DNA of 62,553 nucleotides from Pseudomonas salomonii (GCF_900107155.1 NZ_FNOX01000021.1:1-62553); one strand, 5' to 3'; shown: positions 37,038 to 47,143, counted from the stretch's first letter. Numbers and translations: made by a program. The notes: generated by a model not told the origin, from the sequence alone.

Positions 37038-38078
37038 ATGTTGAGATCCCTTAAATATTCCGCCCTGGCCATCGGCTTGATGGGCGCGACACAGGTCATG
37101 GCAGGCCCGGACCTGACGGTCGTATCCTTCGGCGGCGCGAACAAGGCGGCTCAGGTCAAAGCCTTTTACGCACCGTGGGAAAGCGCGGGCAATGGCAAGA
37201 TCGTTGCCGGTGAGTACAACGGCGAAATGGCCAAGGTCAAAGCCATGGTCGATACCAAGAGCGTGTCGTGGGACTTGGTGGAAGTGGAGTCGCCGGAACT
37301 GTCCCGTGGCTGTGACGAAGACATGTTCGAACCGCTCGACCCGAAACTGTTCGGCAACAGCGCCGATTATGTCAAAGGCGCGATTCAGCCCTGCGGTGTG
37401 GGCTTTTTTGTGTGGTCCACTGTGCTTGCGTACAACGCCGACAAGCTGACCACTGCACCGACCAGTTGGGCGGATTTCTGGGATACCAAGAAATTCCCAG
37501 GCAAGCGCGGCCTACGCAAAGGCGCCAAGTACACCCTGGAATTCGCTTTGATGGCGGACGGCGTGGCCCCCAAAGACGTGTACAAAGTGCTGGCTGGCAA
37601 AGACGGCCAGGATCGCGCGTTCAAGAAACTCGACGAACTCAAACCGTCGATCCAGTGGTGGGAAGCCGGCGCACAACCGCCGCAGTACCTGGCCTCGGGT
37701 GATGTGGTCATGAGCTCGGCCTACAACGGCCGCATTGCTGCCGTGCAAAAAGAAAGCAACCTGAAAGTGGTGTGGAACGGCGGCATCTACGACTTTGACG
37801 CCTGGGCCATCCCTAAAGGCCTGGCCAAGGATCGCGCCGAAGCAGCGAAGAAGTTCATCGCTTTCTCGGTGCAGCCGCAACAGCAGAAGATCTACTCGGA
37901 AAACATCGCCTACGGCCCGGCCAATACCCAGGCCGTACCGTTGTTGGCCAAGGATGTGCTGAAAGACATGCCGACCACGCCGGAGAACATCGCCAACCAG
38001 GTGCAAATCGATGTGAGCTTCTGGGCGGATAACGGCGAGCAGCTCGAGCAGCGCTTCAATTCCTGGGCGGCCAAGTAA
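37038..38078 (+). CDS. agtB: ABC transporter periplasmic substrate-binding protein AgtB
   Basis: A 346-residue PotD/PotF-like binding protein. Start at 37038 (MLRSLKYSALAIGLMGATQV) with GGAGAG upstream; signal peptide ends near VMAGPD. TVVSFGGANKAAQVKAFYAP is the usual start of the mature domain. It captures the amino-acid substrate and presents it to the AgtC/AgtD channel. A REPIN follows before agtC, which may raise the level of this abundant component relative to the permeases. Confidence 0.92.
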   Translation: MLRSLKYSALAIGLMGATQVMAGPDLTVVSFGGANKAAQVKAFYAPWESAGNGKIVAGEYNGEMAKVKAMVDTKSVSWDLVEVESPELSRGCDEDMFEPLDPKLFGNSADYVKGAIQPCGVGFFVWSTVLAYNADKLTTAPTSWADFWDTKKFPGKRGLRKGAKYTLEFALMADGVAPKDVYKVLAGKDGQDRAFKKLDELKPSIQWWEAGAQPPQYLASGDVVMSSAYNGRIAAVQKESNLKVVWNGGIYDFDAWAIPKGLAKDRAEAAKKFIAFSVQPQQQKIYSENIAYGPANTQAVPLLAKDVLKDMPTTPENIANQVQIDVSFWADNGEQLEQRFNSWAAK

Positions 38079-38115
38079 CCAGCCACACCGCTAAATCCTT
38101 GTGCGAACCGGTAAG

Positions 38116-38206
38116 TGTGGGAGCGGGCTTGCTCGCGAATACGGTGGATCAGTCTCTTCATGTGCTGACTGTCACACCGCATTCGCGAGCAAGCCCGCTC
38201 CCACAC
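38116..38206. repeat. REPIN between agtB and agtC
   Basis: TGTGGGAGCGGGCTTGCTCG at 38116 and its complement at 38182-38206 with a 42-nt centre. It lies inside the agt operon, directly after the binding-protein gene. Confidence 0.92.
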
Positions 38207-38275
38207 AACCCCGCTCCCATTTGGGACCTGTTGTGTTGGGCAGAGCGCATTCATTTTTAAGTTCCGGAGTTTGCC

Positions 38276-39508
38276 ATGGTTATCGCCATTCCCAGCCCCA
38301 CCCTCAAGCAGCGCCTGGCGCGTGCCGAGCGGCTCAATCGTTGGAAGGCCCAGGCCTTGATTGCGCCGCTGGTGCTGTTTTTGCTGCTGGTGTTTCTGGT
38401 GCCGATTGTTGCGCTGCTCTACAAAAGCGTCGGCAACCCGGAAGTGGTGGCCGGTTTGCCGCGTACCGTGGTGGCGGTCAAGGCCTGGGACGGTCGCGGC
38501 CTGCCGGGTGAACCGGTGTATCAGGCGCTCAGCGAAGACCTGGGTGAAGCACGTAAAAACCAGACCCTGGGCGACTTGTCCAAACGCTTGAACATGGAGC
38601 TGGCCGGCTACCGCAGCCTGTTGACCAAAACCGCGCGGGCGCTGCCGTTTGCCGAAGCGCCCGGCTCTTATAAGGACGCGCTGGAAAGCCTCGATGAACG
38701 CTGGGGCGACCCGGCGTACTGGCAGGCGATCCGGCGTAATACCAGCAGCCTCACGCCGTACTACCTGCTGGCGGCCGTCGATCACCGTATCAATGACCTT
38801 GGCGAAGTGGCCCCGGCCACACCCGACCAGGCCATCTACCTGGACATCTTTGCCCGCACGTTCTGGATGGGCTTGGTGATTACCTTCATCTGCCTGCTGC
38901 TGGCCTATCCGTTGGCCTACTTGTTGGCCAACCTGCCGGCACGCAAAAGTAACCTGTTGATGATTCTGGTATTGCTGCCGTTCTGGACCTCAATCCTGGT
39001 AAGGGTGGCGGCATGGATTGTATTGCTGCAGTCCGGTGGGCTGATCAACAGCGCATTGATGGGCATGGGCCTGATCGATAAACCCATGGAGCTGGTGTTT
39101 AACCGCACCGGCGTTTACATCTCGATGGTGCACATTCTGTTGCCGTTCATGATTTTGCCGATCTACAGCGTGATGAAAGGCATCTCGCCCACGTATATGC
39201 GCGCGGCGATTTCCCTGGGGTGCCACCCGTTTGCCAGTTTTTGGCGCGTGTACTTCCCGCAGACCTACGCCGGCGTCGGCGCCGGTTGCCTGCTGGTGTT
39301 TATCCTGGCGATTGGTTACTACATCACCCCGGCGCTGCTCGGCAGCCCGAACGACCAGATGGTCAGCTACTTCGTCGCGTTCTACACCAACACCAGCATC
39401 AATTGGGGGATGGCCACGGCGTTGGGCGGCTTGCTGCTGCTGGCGACCGTCGTGCTGTACCTGATCTACAACCGTCTGGTCGGCGCCAGTCGCCTGCGCC
39501 TGAGCTGA
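38276..39508 (+). CDS. agtC: ABC transporter permease AgtC
   Basis: A 410-residue permease, longer than PotB/PotH types because a periplasmic region of about 140 residues (about 55-195) separates the first membrane helix (APLVLFLLLVFLVPIVALLY) from the others. The binding-protein-dependent transport EAA-like loop is seen as RAAISLGCHPFASFWRVYFPQ. Together with AgtD it forms the channel. Confidence 0.92.
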   Translation: MVIAIPSPTLKQRLARAERLNRWKAQALIAPLVLFLLLVFLVPIVALLYKSVGNPEVVAGLPRTVVAVKAWDGRGLPGEPVYQALSEDLGEARKNQTLGDLSKRLNMELAGYRSLLTKTARALPFAEAPGSYKDALESLDERWGDPAYWQAIRRNTSSLTPYYLLAAVDHRINDLGEVAPATPDQAIYLDIFARTFWMGLVITFICLLLAYPLAYLLANLPARKSNLLMILVLLPFWTSILVRVAAWIVLLQSGGLINSALMGMGLIDKPMELVFNRTGVYISMVHILLPFMILPIYSVMKGISPTYMRAAISLGCHPFASFWRVYFPQTYAGVGAGCLLVFILAIGYYITPALLGSPNDQMVSYFVAFYTNTSINWGMATALGGLLLLATVVLYLIYNRLVGASRLRLS

Positions 39509-39520
39509 GGAGAGTTGGCG

Positions 39521-40345
39521 ATGCTGAGCCCTTATATGTCACCCGTGGAGCGTGTGTGGTTCTACAGCTTGCGGATTCTGTGTGGCTTGATCCTGTTGTT
39601 CCTGATCTTGCCGGTGCTGGTGATTATCCCGCTGTCGTTCAACAGCGGCAGTTTCCTGGTGTACCCGCTGCAAGGCTTCTCGTTGCACTGGTATCAAGAC
39701 TTCTTCGCCTCCGCCGAGTGGATGCGTGCATTGAAGAACAGCATCATTGTGGCCCCGGCGGCCACGGTGCTGGCGATGGTGTTCGGGACGTTGGCGGCGA
39801 TTGGCCTGACGCGCGGCAACTTCCCCGGCAAGGCGTTGGTCATGGCCCTGGTGATTTCGCCGATGGTGGTGCCTGTGGTGATCATCGGCGTGGCCAGCTA
39901 TCTGTTCTTTGCGCCACTAGGGTTGGGCAACAGCTTCCTCTCGCTGATTGTGGTGCATGCCGTGCTGGGTGTGCCGTTTGTGATCATCACCGTGTCGGCA
40001 ACATTGCAGGGCTTCAACCACAACCTGGTGCGGGCGGCGGCCAGCCTGGGCGCCTCGCCGTTGACCGCGTTTCGCCGTGTCACCTTGCCGTTGATCGCGC
40101 CGGGGGTGATCTCCGGGGCGCTGTTTGCCTTCTCGACGTCTTTCGATGAAGTGGTCGTGACGCTGTTTCTCGCCGGCCCCGAGCAAGCGACTTTGCCGCG
40201 CCAGATGTTCAGCGGCATCCGCGAAAATTTAAGCCCGACGATTGCTGCAGCGGCAACCTTGCTGATTGCGTTCTCGGTGCTGCTGTTACTGACCCTTGAG
40301 TGGCTGCGAGGCCGCAGCGAGAAACTGCGCACCGCGCAAGTCTAA
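39521..40345 (+). CDS. agtD: ABC transporter permease AgtD
   Basis: A 274-residue PotC/PotI-like permease. The ATG at 39521 (MLSPYMSPVERVWFYSL) is preferred to the TTG at 39515 because GAGGAG lies 7 nt upstream. Six membrane helices; the EAA loop is VRAAASLGASPLTAFRRVTLP. It starts 12 nt after agtC. Confidence 0.93.
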   Translation: MLSPYMSPVERVWFYSLRILCGLILLFLILPVLVIIPLSFNSGSFLVYPLQGFSLHWYQDFFASAEWMRALKNSIIVAPAATVLAMVFGTLAAIGLTRGNFPGKALVMALVISPMVVPVVIIGVASYLFFAPLGLGNSFLSLIVVHAVLGVPFVIITVSATLQGFNHNLVRAAASLGASPLTAFRRVTLPLIAPGVISGALFAFSTSFDEVVVTLFLAGPEQATLPRQMFSGIRENLSPTIAAAATLLIAFSVLLLLTLEWLRGRSEKLRTAQV

Positions 40346-40365
40346 AGCCAAGTGGAGATCAAACC

Positions 40366-40454
40366 TGTGGCAGCGGGCTTGCTCGCGAATGCGGAGTGTC
40401 AGCCACTGAATGTTTAACTGATGCACCGCATTCGCGAGCAAGCCCGCTCCCACA
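40366..40454. repeat. REPIN after agtD
   Basis: TGTGGCAGCGGGCTTGCTCG (one mismatch to the family arm) at 40366 and the complementary arm at 40431-40454. The centre (GCGGAGTGTCAGCCACTG...) is clearly homologous to that of the copy at 44839-44927, so whole REPINs are related here, not only the arms. Confidence 0.92.
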
Positions 40455-40547
40455 CTGGATCTGTGCCCATTCAGTGCGTGAATGCTGGGCAACCTGAAAT
40501 ACCCGGCTATTCTTGTGCCAGCCCATCATTAATAAGAGGCCGCGCAC

Positions 40548-41696
40548 ATGAGTACTTCCTCATTCAAGATCGCCCACAAACTGCTGACCGGCGCTGGCGC
40601 GATCGAACAACTGGCCGCCGAGCTCACGCGCCTGGATGTGGATAACCCGCTGATCGTCACCGATGCCGCGCTGGTCAAGTCCGGCACCGTGGCGCTGGCG
40701 CTTGCACACCTGGGTGAGCGCACTTATGAGATTTTCGATCGCGTGCTGCCCGACCCGGAAATCGCCATCGTCGAGGACTGCATGCGCGTGTACCGCGAGG
40801 GCGGGCATGACGGCCTGATCGGCGTGGGCGGCGGCAGTGCCATCGACATTGCCAAGAGTGTTGCGGCCTATGCCGGTTACCACGGCGCGCTGGCGGACTT
40901 GTTCGGCGTCGACCAGGTGCCGCGCAAAGGCCCGCCGCTGATCGCGATCCCGACCACGGCCGGCACCGGTTCGGAGGTGACCAATGTGGCGATTCTCTCC
41001 GACAAGGCCGCACAACTGAAAAAAGGCATCGTCAGCGATTACTTATTGCCGGATGTTGCGCTGATCAGCCCGCAAATGACCCTGACCTGCCCGCGCAGTG
41101 TCACCGCCGCCAGTGGCGTGGATGCGCTGGTGCATGCCATCGAGTCCTACCTGTCGCTGAATGCCTCGCCGATCACTGACGCGCTGGCCATCGGCGCGAT
41201 CAAGCTGATTGCCAATGCGCTGCCCAAGGCCTACGCCAACCCGGCCAACCTGCAGGCCCGCGATGATATGGCCACCGCCAGCCTGATGGCCGGCATGGCG
41301 TTCGGCAATGCCGGCGTCGGCGCAGTGCATGCCTTGGCGTACCCGCTGGGCGGGCGATTCAATATTGCTCACGGCGTGAGCAATGCGCTCTTGCTGCCTT
41401 ACGTGATGCACTGGAACAAACTGGCTTGCGTGGAGCGCATGCAGGACATTGCCCAAGCCATGGGCGTGAATACCGCCGGGCTCAGCCTCAACGACGCCGC
41501 CGACCAGGCGGTCGAGGCGATGACGCGGCTGTGTGCCGCCGTGGAAATCCCGGCAGGGCTGCGCAGCTTTGGTGTGCCGGAAGACGCGATCCCCGCCATG
41601 GCGACGGAAGCGGCGGGTATCGAGCGCCTGATGCGCAACAACCCGCGCAAGCTCAGCGCGGCGGATATCGAGAAAATCTACCGGGCGGCTTACTGA
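40548..41696 (+). CDS. iron-containing alcohol dehydrogenase
   Basis: A 382-residue group III Fe-ADH. The NAD-binding GVGGGSAIDIAK and TTAGTGSEVTN motifs and the metal-binding region GVDALVHAIE ... GAVHALAYPLGGRFNIAHG (Asp and three His) are intact. It would reduce an aldehyde or oxidise an alcohol with NAD(H); the substrate is unknown. It lies between agtD and rpe, where PAO1 has no gene as I recall. A role in handling semialdehydes from GABA or 5-aminovalerate is a guess from the neighbours. Confidence 0.9.
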   Translation: MSTSSFKIAHKLLTGAGAIEQLAAELTRLDVDNPLIVTDAALVKSGTVALALAHLGERTYEIFDRVLPDPEIAIVEDCMRVYREGGHDGLIGVGGGSAIDIAKSVAAYAGYHGALADLFGVDQVPRKGPPLIAIPTTAGTGSEVTNVAILSDKAAQLKKGIVSDYLLPDVALISPQMTLTCPRSVTAASGVDALVHAIESYLSLNASPITDALAIGAIKLIANALPKAYANPANLQARDDMATASLMAGMAFGNAGVGAVHALAYPLGGRFNIAHGVSNALLLPYVMHWNKLACVERMQDIAQAMGVNTAGLSLNDAADQAVEAMTRLCAAVEIPAGLRSFGVPEDAIPAMATEAAGIERLMRNNPRKLSAADIEKIYRAAY

Positions 41697-41779
41697 CCAT
41701 TGAGTTAGGTCACGGTGTGCTGGGTAAAGCATGAGGTATACAATGCGCGCCATCGTGATTTAGCTCAAAAAGGTGCGTC

Positions 41780-42454
41780 ATGCAGCCCTTCGTTATCGCT
41801 CCATCGATTCTCTCCGCCGACTTCGCCCGCCTGGGTGAGGAAGTGGACAAGGTATTGGCCGCCGGTGCCGACTTCGTGCACTTCGATGTCATGGACAACC
41901 ACTATGTGCCCAACCTGACCATCGGCCCGATGGTCTGCGCGGCGCTGCGCAAGTACGGCATCACTGCGCCGATCGATGCGCACCTGATGGTCAGCCCGGT
42001 GGATCGCATCGTCGGTGACTTCATCGAGGCCGGCGCCACCTACATCACCTTCCACCCGGAAGCCACGCTGCACGTCGACCGCACCCTGCAGCTGATCCGC
42101 GAAGGCGGTTGCAAGGCCGGCCTGGTGTTCAACCCGGCCACGCCGTTGAGTGTGCTTGAGTACGTGATGGACAAGGTCGACATGGTCTTGCTGATGAGCG
42201 TCAACCCAGGCTTCGGCGGGCAGAAGTTCATTCCCGGTACGCTGAACAAGCTGCGCGAAGCCCGCGCGCTGATCGATGCGTCGGGCCGTGATATCCGCCT
42301 GGAAATCGACGGTGGGGTTAACGTCAACAATATCCGCGAAATCGCCGCCGCCGGCGCTGACACCTTTGTGGCCGGCTCGGCGATCTTCAACGCCCCCAAC
42401 TACCAGGAAGTCATCGACAAGATGCGGGCCGAACTGGCGCTGGCGCGTCCATGA
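41780..42454 (+). CDS. rpe: ribulose-phosphate 3-epimerase
   Basis: A 224-residue TIM-barrel epimerase that interconverts ribulose-5-P and xylulose-5-P. Motifs: APSILSADFARLG, HFDVMDNHYVPN, DAHLMV, MSVNPGFGGQKF and EIDGGVN, with the metal-binding His and Asp residues in place. Its stop overlaps the gph ATG (ATGA). Confidence 0.97.
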   Translation: MQPFVIAPSILSADFARLGEEVDKVLAAGADFVHFDVMDNHYVPNLTIGPMVCAALRKYGITAPIDAHLMVSPVDRIVGDFIEAGATYITFHPEATLHVDRTLQLIREGGCKAGLVFNPATPLSVLEYVMDKVDMVLLMSVNPGFGGQKFIPGTLNKLREARALIDASGRDIRLEIDGGVNVNNIREIAAAGADTFVAGSAIFNAPNYQEVIDKMRAELALARP

Positions 42455-43269
42455 GCGGTTTTGAGCAGCTGTTCCCCGGCAAACTGCCACGGCTGGTGAT
42501 GTTCGATCTGGACGGTACGTTGATCGATTCGGTGCCAGACCTGGCGGCGGCGGTGGATGAGATGCTGCTCAAGCTGGGGCGCAAGCCGGCGGGCATTGAA
42601 TCGGTACGTGAGTGGGTCGGCAATGGCGCGCAGATGCTGGTGCGCCGAGCCCTGGCCAACCACATCGATGCCGAAGGTGTGGATGAGGTCGAGGCCGAGC
42701 ACGCCCTGGAACTGTTCAATGTTGCCTATGAAAGCAGTCATGAACTGACCGTGGTTTACCCCGGCGTGCGCGACACGCTCAAGTGGCTGCACAAGCAAGG
42801 CGTGGAGATGGCACTGATCACCAACAAGCCGGAACGTTTTGTCGCGCCGCTGTTGGACCAGATGAAAATCGGCCGGTATTTCCGCTGGATCATCGGCGGC
42901 GACACCTTGCCGCAGAAAAAGCCTGACCCGGCGGCGCTGTTCTTTGTGATGAAAATGGCCAATATTCCGGCTTCGCAATCGTTGTTTGTCGGCGATTCGC
43001 GCAGTGATGTGCTGGCCGCCAAAGCTGCTGGCGTGCAGTGTGTGGCGCTGAGCTACGGCTACAATCACGGCCGACCGATCGCCGAGGAATCGCCGGCGCT
43101 GGTGATTGATGATCTGCGACTGTTAATCCCCGGTTGCTTGGGAGCGGGCGCTGAGATAACGTTGCCCGACATCGAATCAACCCCTTCTGGAAATTCCATC
43201 GTGGTGGTCACTCGCAAACTCTGGATGAAAGTCATCAAGGCCCTGGCCCGCTGGCGTTGGCGCGCCTGA
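42451..43269 (+). CDS. gph: phosphoglycolate phosphatase; 3' end also encodes the trpE leader peptide
   Basis: A 272-residue HAD-family enzyme that dephosphorylates 2-phosphoglycolate. The nucleophile motif is FDLDGTLIDS, the core Lys lies in GGDTLPQKKPDP and the acidic motif is GDSRSDVLAA. The last 22 codons (from 43201) are read in the same frame as the trp leader peptide and share its stop; the tail KLWMKVIKALARWRWRA is not part of the HAD fold. So gph translation itself crosses the regulatory Trp codons upstream of trpE. Its start overlaps the rpe stop. Confidence 0.93.
   Translation: MSGFEQLFPGKLPRLVMFDLDGTLIDSVPDLAAAVDEMLLKLGRKPAGIESVREWVGNGAQMLVRRALANHIDAEGVDEVEAEHALELFNVAYESSHELTVVYPGVRDTLKWLHKQGVEMALITNKPERFVAPLLDQMKIGRYFRWIIGGDTLPQKKPDPAALFFVMKMANIPASQSLFVGDSRSDVLAAKAAGVQCVALSYGYNHGRPIAEESPALVIDDLRLLIPGCLGAGAEITLPDIESTPSGNSIVVVTRKLWMKVIKALARWRWRA
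43134..43162 (+). promoter_or_regulatory. candidate trpE promoter inside gph
   Basis: TTGCTT (43134-43139), a 17-bp spacer and TAACGT (43157-43162) make a plausible sigma-70 promoter about 40 bp before the leader peptide start. Both boxes are imperfect, so this is a candidate only. Confidence 0.35.
43201..43269 (+). CDS. trpL: trp leader peptide upstream of trpE
   Basis: A 22-codon leader peptide reading MVVTRKLWMKVIKALARWRW plus RA, with Trp codons at positions 8, 18 and 20. The GTG at 43201 is preferred because homology with the second leader upstream of trpG (47063) begins exactly there and GGA lies upstream; an internal ATG at 43225 gives a 14-codon alternative. It lies wholly within gph in the same frame. 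Ribosome stalling at the TGG codons when Trp-tRNA is low would control read-through into trpE, as known for P. putida trpE. Confidence 0.75.
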   Translation: MVVTRKLWMKVIKALARWRWRA

Positions 43270-43278
43270 CTGATCCTG

Positions 43279-43291
43279 GCCGCGCTGCGGC
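43279..43291 (+). promoter_or_regulatory. trpE attenuator hairpin (candidate)
   Basis: GCCGC-GCT-GCGGC forms a compact stem-loop 10 nt after the leader stop, followed by ACGTTTGC. There is no long T tract. The same place after the trpG leader has a similar 5-bp stem with a 3-nt loop. The alternative antiterminator pairing, perhaps with the GGCGCGCC around the leader stop, was not resolved. Confidence 0.45.
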
Positions 43292-43337
43292 ACGTTTGCA
43301 CACCTGACCGTTTGACCCTCAAGCCACGAGGCACCTC

Positions 43338-44819
<1,482 letters not shown>

Positions 44820-44838
44820 GATTAGATGTAAATCAAAA

Positions 44839-44927
44839 TGTGGGAGCGGGCTTGCTCGCGAATGCGGAGTGTCAGTCACTGTATGTGTAACTGATAAACC
44901 GCATTCGCGAGCAAGCCCGCTCCCACA
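44839..44927. repeat. REPIN between trpE and estA
   Basis: TGTGGGAGCGGGCTTGCTCG at 44839 and its exact complement at 44904-44927. It separates the convergent trpE and estA 3' ends. Its centre closely matches that of the 40366-40454 copy. Confidence 0.93.
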
Positions 44928-44955
44928 GTTGTTTTGTGGGGCGTTTCAGATCCGC

Positions 44956-46878
44956 TTAGAAATCCAGACTCACCCCCACATTGACCCCTTGCTGGGTAAA
45001 GCTGTCATCCTTCCTCACGTTATACGCCGCCCGTAGCGCCAGCTCCTGAGTCAGCTTGTGGCTGACACCCAGACTCAATCGGTCCGAATTGCTGCGCGGC
45101 GTATAGCCGTCCAGCTTGAAGTCGATGCCTGGCACGCTGTTGAGCGACATCTTTACCTTCTGGGTGTCGTTTTCGAACTCATGCTCGTGGGCCACTTCGC
45201 CAAACACTTGGGTTTGCGGCGTAATCCGGTAGCTGCCCTGCAGGCCGACGCCCAGGCGTTTGGAGTCGCGTTGCTGGTCATCGAAGGTCAGCGCGGTGGA
45301 GCGGTTGTCCTTTTCCGAATAGCCATCGACTTCGACCCGCGAATAGTCGGCGCTGATGAACGGTGACAAATGCCAATCGCTGCCGGCGCCGGCAATGTCA
45401 TAGCCCAGGCGGCCGCTCAAGGCCCAGAGCCAGCCGTCGGTGTCGCCTTTTTCGGAGCCTTCGCTGACGCCCAGGGCGAACTTGCGCTTGAGGCTGTCGA
45501 AGTCCAGCTTGCCGCCGGTCAACGCCGCATCGGCCCACCAGTGGTTTTGCTGATATTGGGCGAAAGCGGTGCCCATGTAGCTGTTGAGCGTGTAGTCCGA
45601 GTCGCGGGCGCCGACTTCGAGTGTCTGGCGATACAAGCCGGCGGCCACGCCGACGCGCCAGTTTTCGTCGAGGCGATAGCTGCCGCCGAGGTTCACGTTG
45701 TAGCCGCTGCCGTCGCCGCTGGCCGAACTGCGTTGATCATCAAAGTCCAAATGCTGACCTCCACCGGCGACAATCGCGCGCCATTGGCCGACGGCCTGCC
45801 AGTTGCGATTGTCGGCTTGCCACTGGTTGCGCAGCTCATCCTGATGGGCGCGCAAGGTGCCTTGGGCCATCTCCGGCAGTAAGGTCACTTCCCACGGCGC
45901 GGCGAGCAGCGAGTAGGCGTAGTCGGCGATCAACTGTTGCCCGGCGATGGTGGGGTGAACCGAGTCGTTATAGATCAGCTTGGTCGGGTCCGGGGTGGCG
46001 CCGCCAATGCCATAAACCGGGTTGGCGGTGCAGCCGTTGCCGCTGAAGCAGGTGCCGGTGAGGTTTTGCCCGGTGGCCAGGCCAAAGCGCCCAGGGTTGG
46101 CGAAGGATTCATTGAGCAGTAACGGGATGTTCAGCGGGATGACCTGGGCGTCGATTTGCGACAGGCGCTGCACCAGTGCCTGGTTGAAAATGCTGCTCAG
46201 GGCCGAGCTGGCGCCTTGCGCGGGCGTGCCGTTGATGGCGGGCGTCAGGCCCAGGTCGGGCAGCATCCACACCATGATGTAGCGTGCGCCGGCCTGTTGC
46301 AGGGCCTGGGCGCTGTCCGCCAGGCGCCCGCCGGCGGCCACGGCCTGGCCTGGGCTGAGGACGCGCCCTTGCAGGAAGTCATTGCCGCCGCCAGACAGAA
46401 AATACAACGCGTTCGGGTCGGCCCGCCCGCCGTTTGCCGGCAGATAACCCTGACGGCTGCGCAGTACGGTGCCACCCCCGGCGTTGCCGGGCGGGATCGC
46501 CGCATTGGAGACCGAAGTGATGGAGTCCAGAATATTGTCGGTACGGTAGCCGCCGACCGCCCAGTTATTGCCATCGGGCAAACCTTGGGCGGCGCGTACC
46601 GGCGAGGTGGAGGCATTCAGGTCGTTGGGTGCCACGCCCAGCCTGGCCCCCAACAGCGTGGATGACACCAGGCCGTAATCGCCCTGGAATGTCGGACCGG
46701 TGCGGTTGGTAAAGCGCAAGGTGGCGCCGGCCGAGCCATCGGGGAACTGGCCGGCGTCGGCCAGGCTGTCGCCGAATACGACCATGGTTGAGTAAGGTGA
46801 AGGTGCTGCAAACGCCTGCGCGCAGGCCAGTGACAGGAGGCAGCCGGCAAGGGGCGCAAAAAACGGTGGTCTGAGCAT
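44956..46878 (-). CDS. estA: GDSL esterase autotransporter EstA/EstP
   Basis: About 640 residues. A signal peptide (ending near AFAAPS) is followed by a GDSL-type lipase passenger (about 30-340; FGDSLADAG with the nucleophile Ser, GGGNDFL, and DSVHPT with the catalytic Asp-His) and a C-terminal autotransporter beta-barrel (about 350-640) ending in a typical Phe (VGVSLDF). It is displayed on the outer membrane and in P. aeruginosa affects rhamnolipid, motility and biofilm traits. The start at 46878 (MLRPPFFAPLAG) is chosen because GGA lies 8 nt upstream; ATG at 46890 is an alternative. Confidence 0.92.
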   Translation of the reverse strand: MLRPPFFAPLAGCLLSLACAQAFAAPSPYSTMVVFGDSLADAGQFPDGSAGATLRFTNRTGPTFQGDYGLVSSTLLGARLGVAPNDLNASTSPVRAAQGLPDGNNWAVGGYRTDNILDSITSVSNAAIPPGNAGGGTVLRSRQGYLPANGGRADPNALYFLSGGGNDFLQGRVLSPGQAVAAGGRLADSAQALQQAGARYIMVWMLPDLGLTPAINGTPAQGASSALSSIFNQALVQRLSQIDAQVIPLNIPLLLNESFANPGRFGLATGQNLTGTCFSGNGCTANPVYGIGGATPDPTKLIYNDSVHPTIAGQQLIADYAYSLLAAPWEVTLLPEMAQGTLRAHQDELRNQWQADNRNWQAVGQWRAIVAGGGQHLDFDDQRSSASGDGSGYNVNLGGSYRLDENWRVGVAAGLYRQTLEVGARDSDYTLNSYMGTAFAQYQQNHWWADAALTGGKLDFDSLKRKFALGVSEGSEKGDTDGWLWALSGRLGYDIAGAGSDWHLSPFISADYSRVEVDGYSEKDNRSTALTFDDQQRDSKRLGVGLQGSYRITPQTQVFGEVAHEHEFENDTQKVKMSLNSVPGIDFKLDGYTPRSNSDRLSLGVSHKLTQELALRAAYNVRKDDSFTQQGVNVGVSLDF

Positions 46879-47005
46879 GCGAAATTCCATTTAGTTGTTT
46901 TTGTGTCGGAAGCGAAACACTAGCAATGTAGTGAGGGTTTTCTTCGAAGAAAACAGTTTTTTCTTACAAATACTCGGTGGTGACCCCCGGAATCGCTGCG
47001 CCATA

Positions 47006-47034
47006 TTGCACCGCTGGCGAGGCTACGTTACTGT
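47006..47034 (+). promoter_or_regulatory. candidate promoter of the trpGDC leader
   Basis: TTGCAC (47006-47011), a 17-bp spacer and TACTGT (47029-47034). Transcription would begin near 47041, just before the ATG at 47045 and about 20 nt before the GTG at 47063. Confidence 0.45.
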
Positions 47035-47062
47035 GCCTGAACGTATGAATGAGACCCTCCCC

Positions 47063-47131
47063 GTGTTGATCATCAGCAAACTCTTGATGCGAGTAGTCAA
47101 GGCACACGCCCGTTGGCGTTGGCGCGCCTGA
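47063..47131 (+). CDS. trp leader peptide upstream of trpGDC
   Basis: A 22-codon leader, MLIISKLLMRVVKAHARWRW plus RA, aligned codon for codon with the trpE leader from the GTG onward (both have KL-M-V-KA-ARWRWRA and the same stop). Two adjacent-type Trp codons (TGG CGT TGG) precede the stop. An in-frame ATG at 47045 would extend it to 28 codons, and an ATG at 47087 would shorten it to 14. It lies 168 nt upstream of trpG and should set attenuation of trpGDC. Confidence 0.75.
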   Translation: MLIISKLLMRVVKAHARWRWRA

Positions 47132-47143
47132 CATTTTTCTCTG

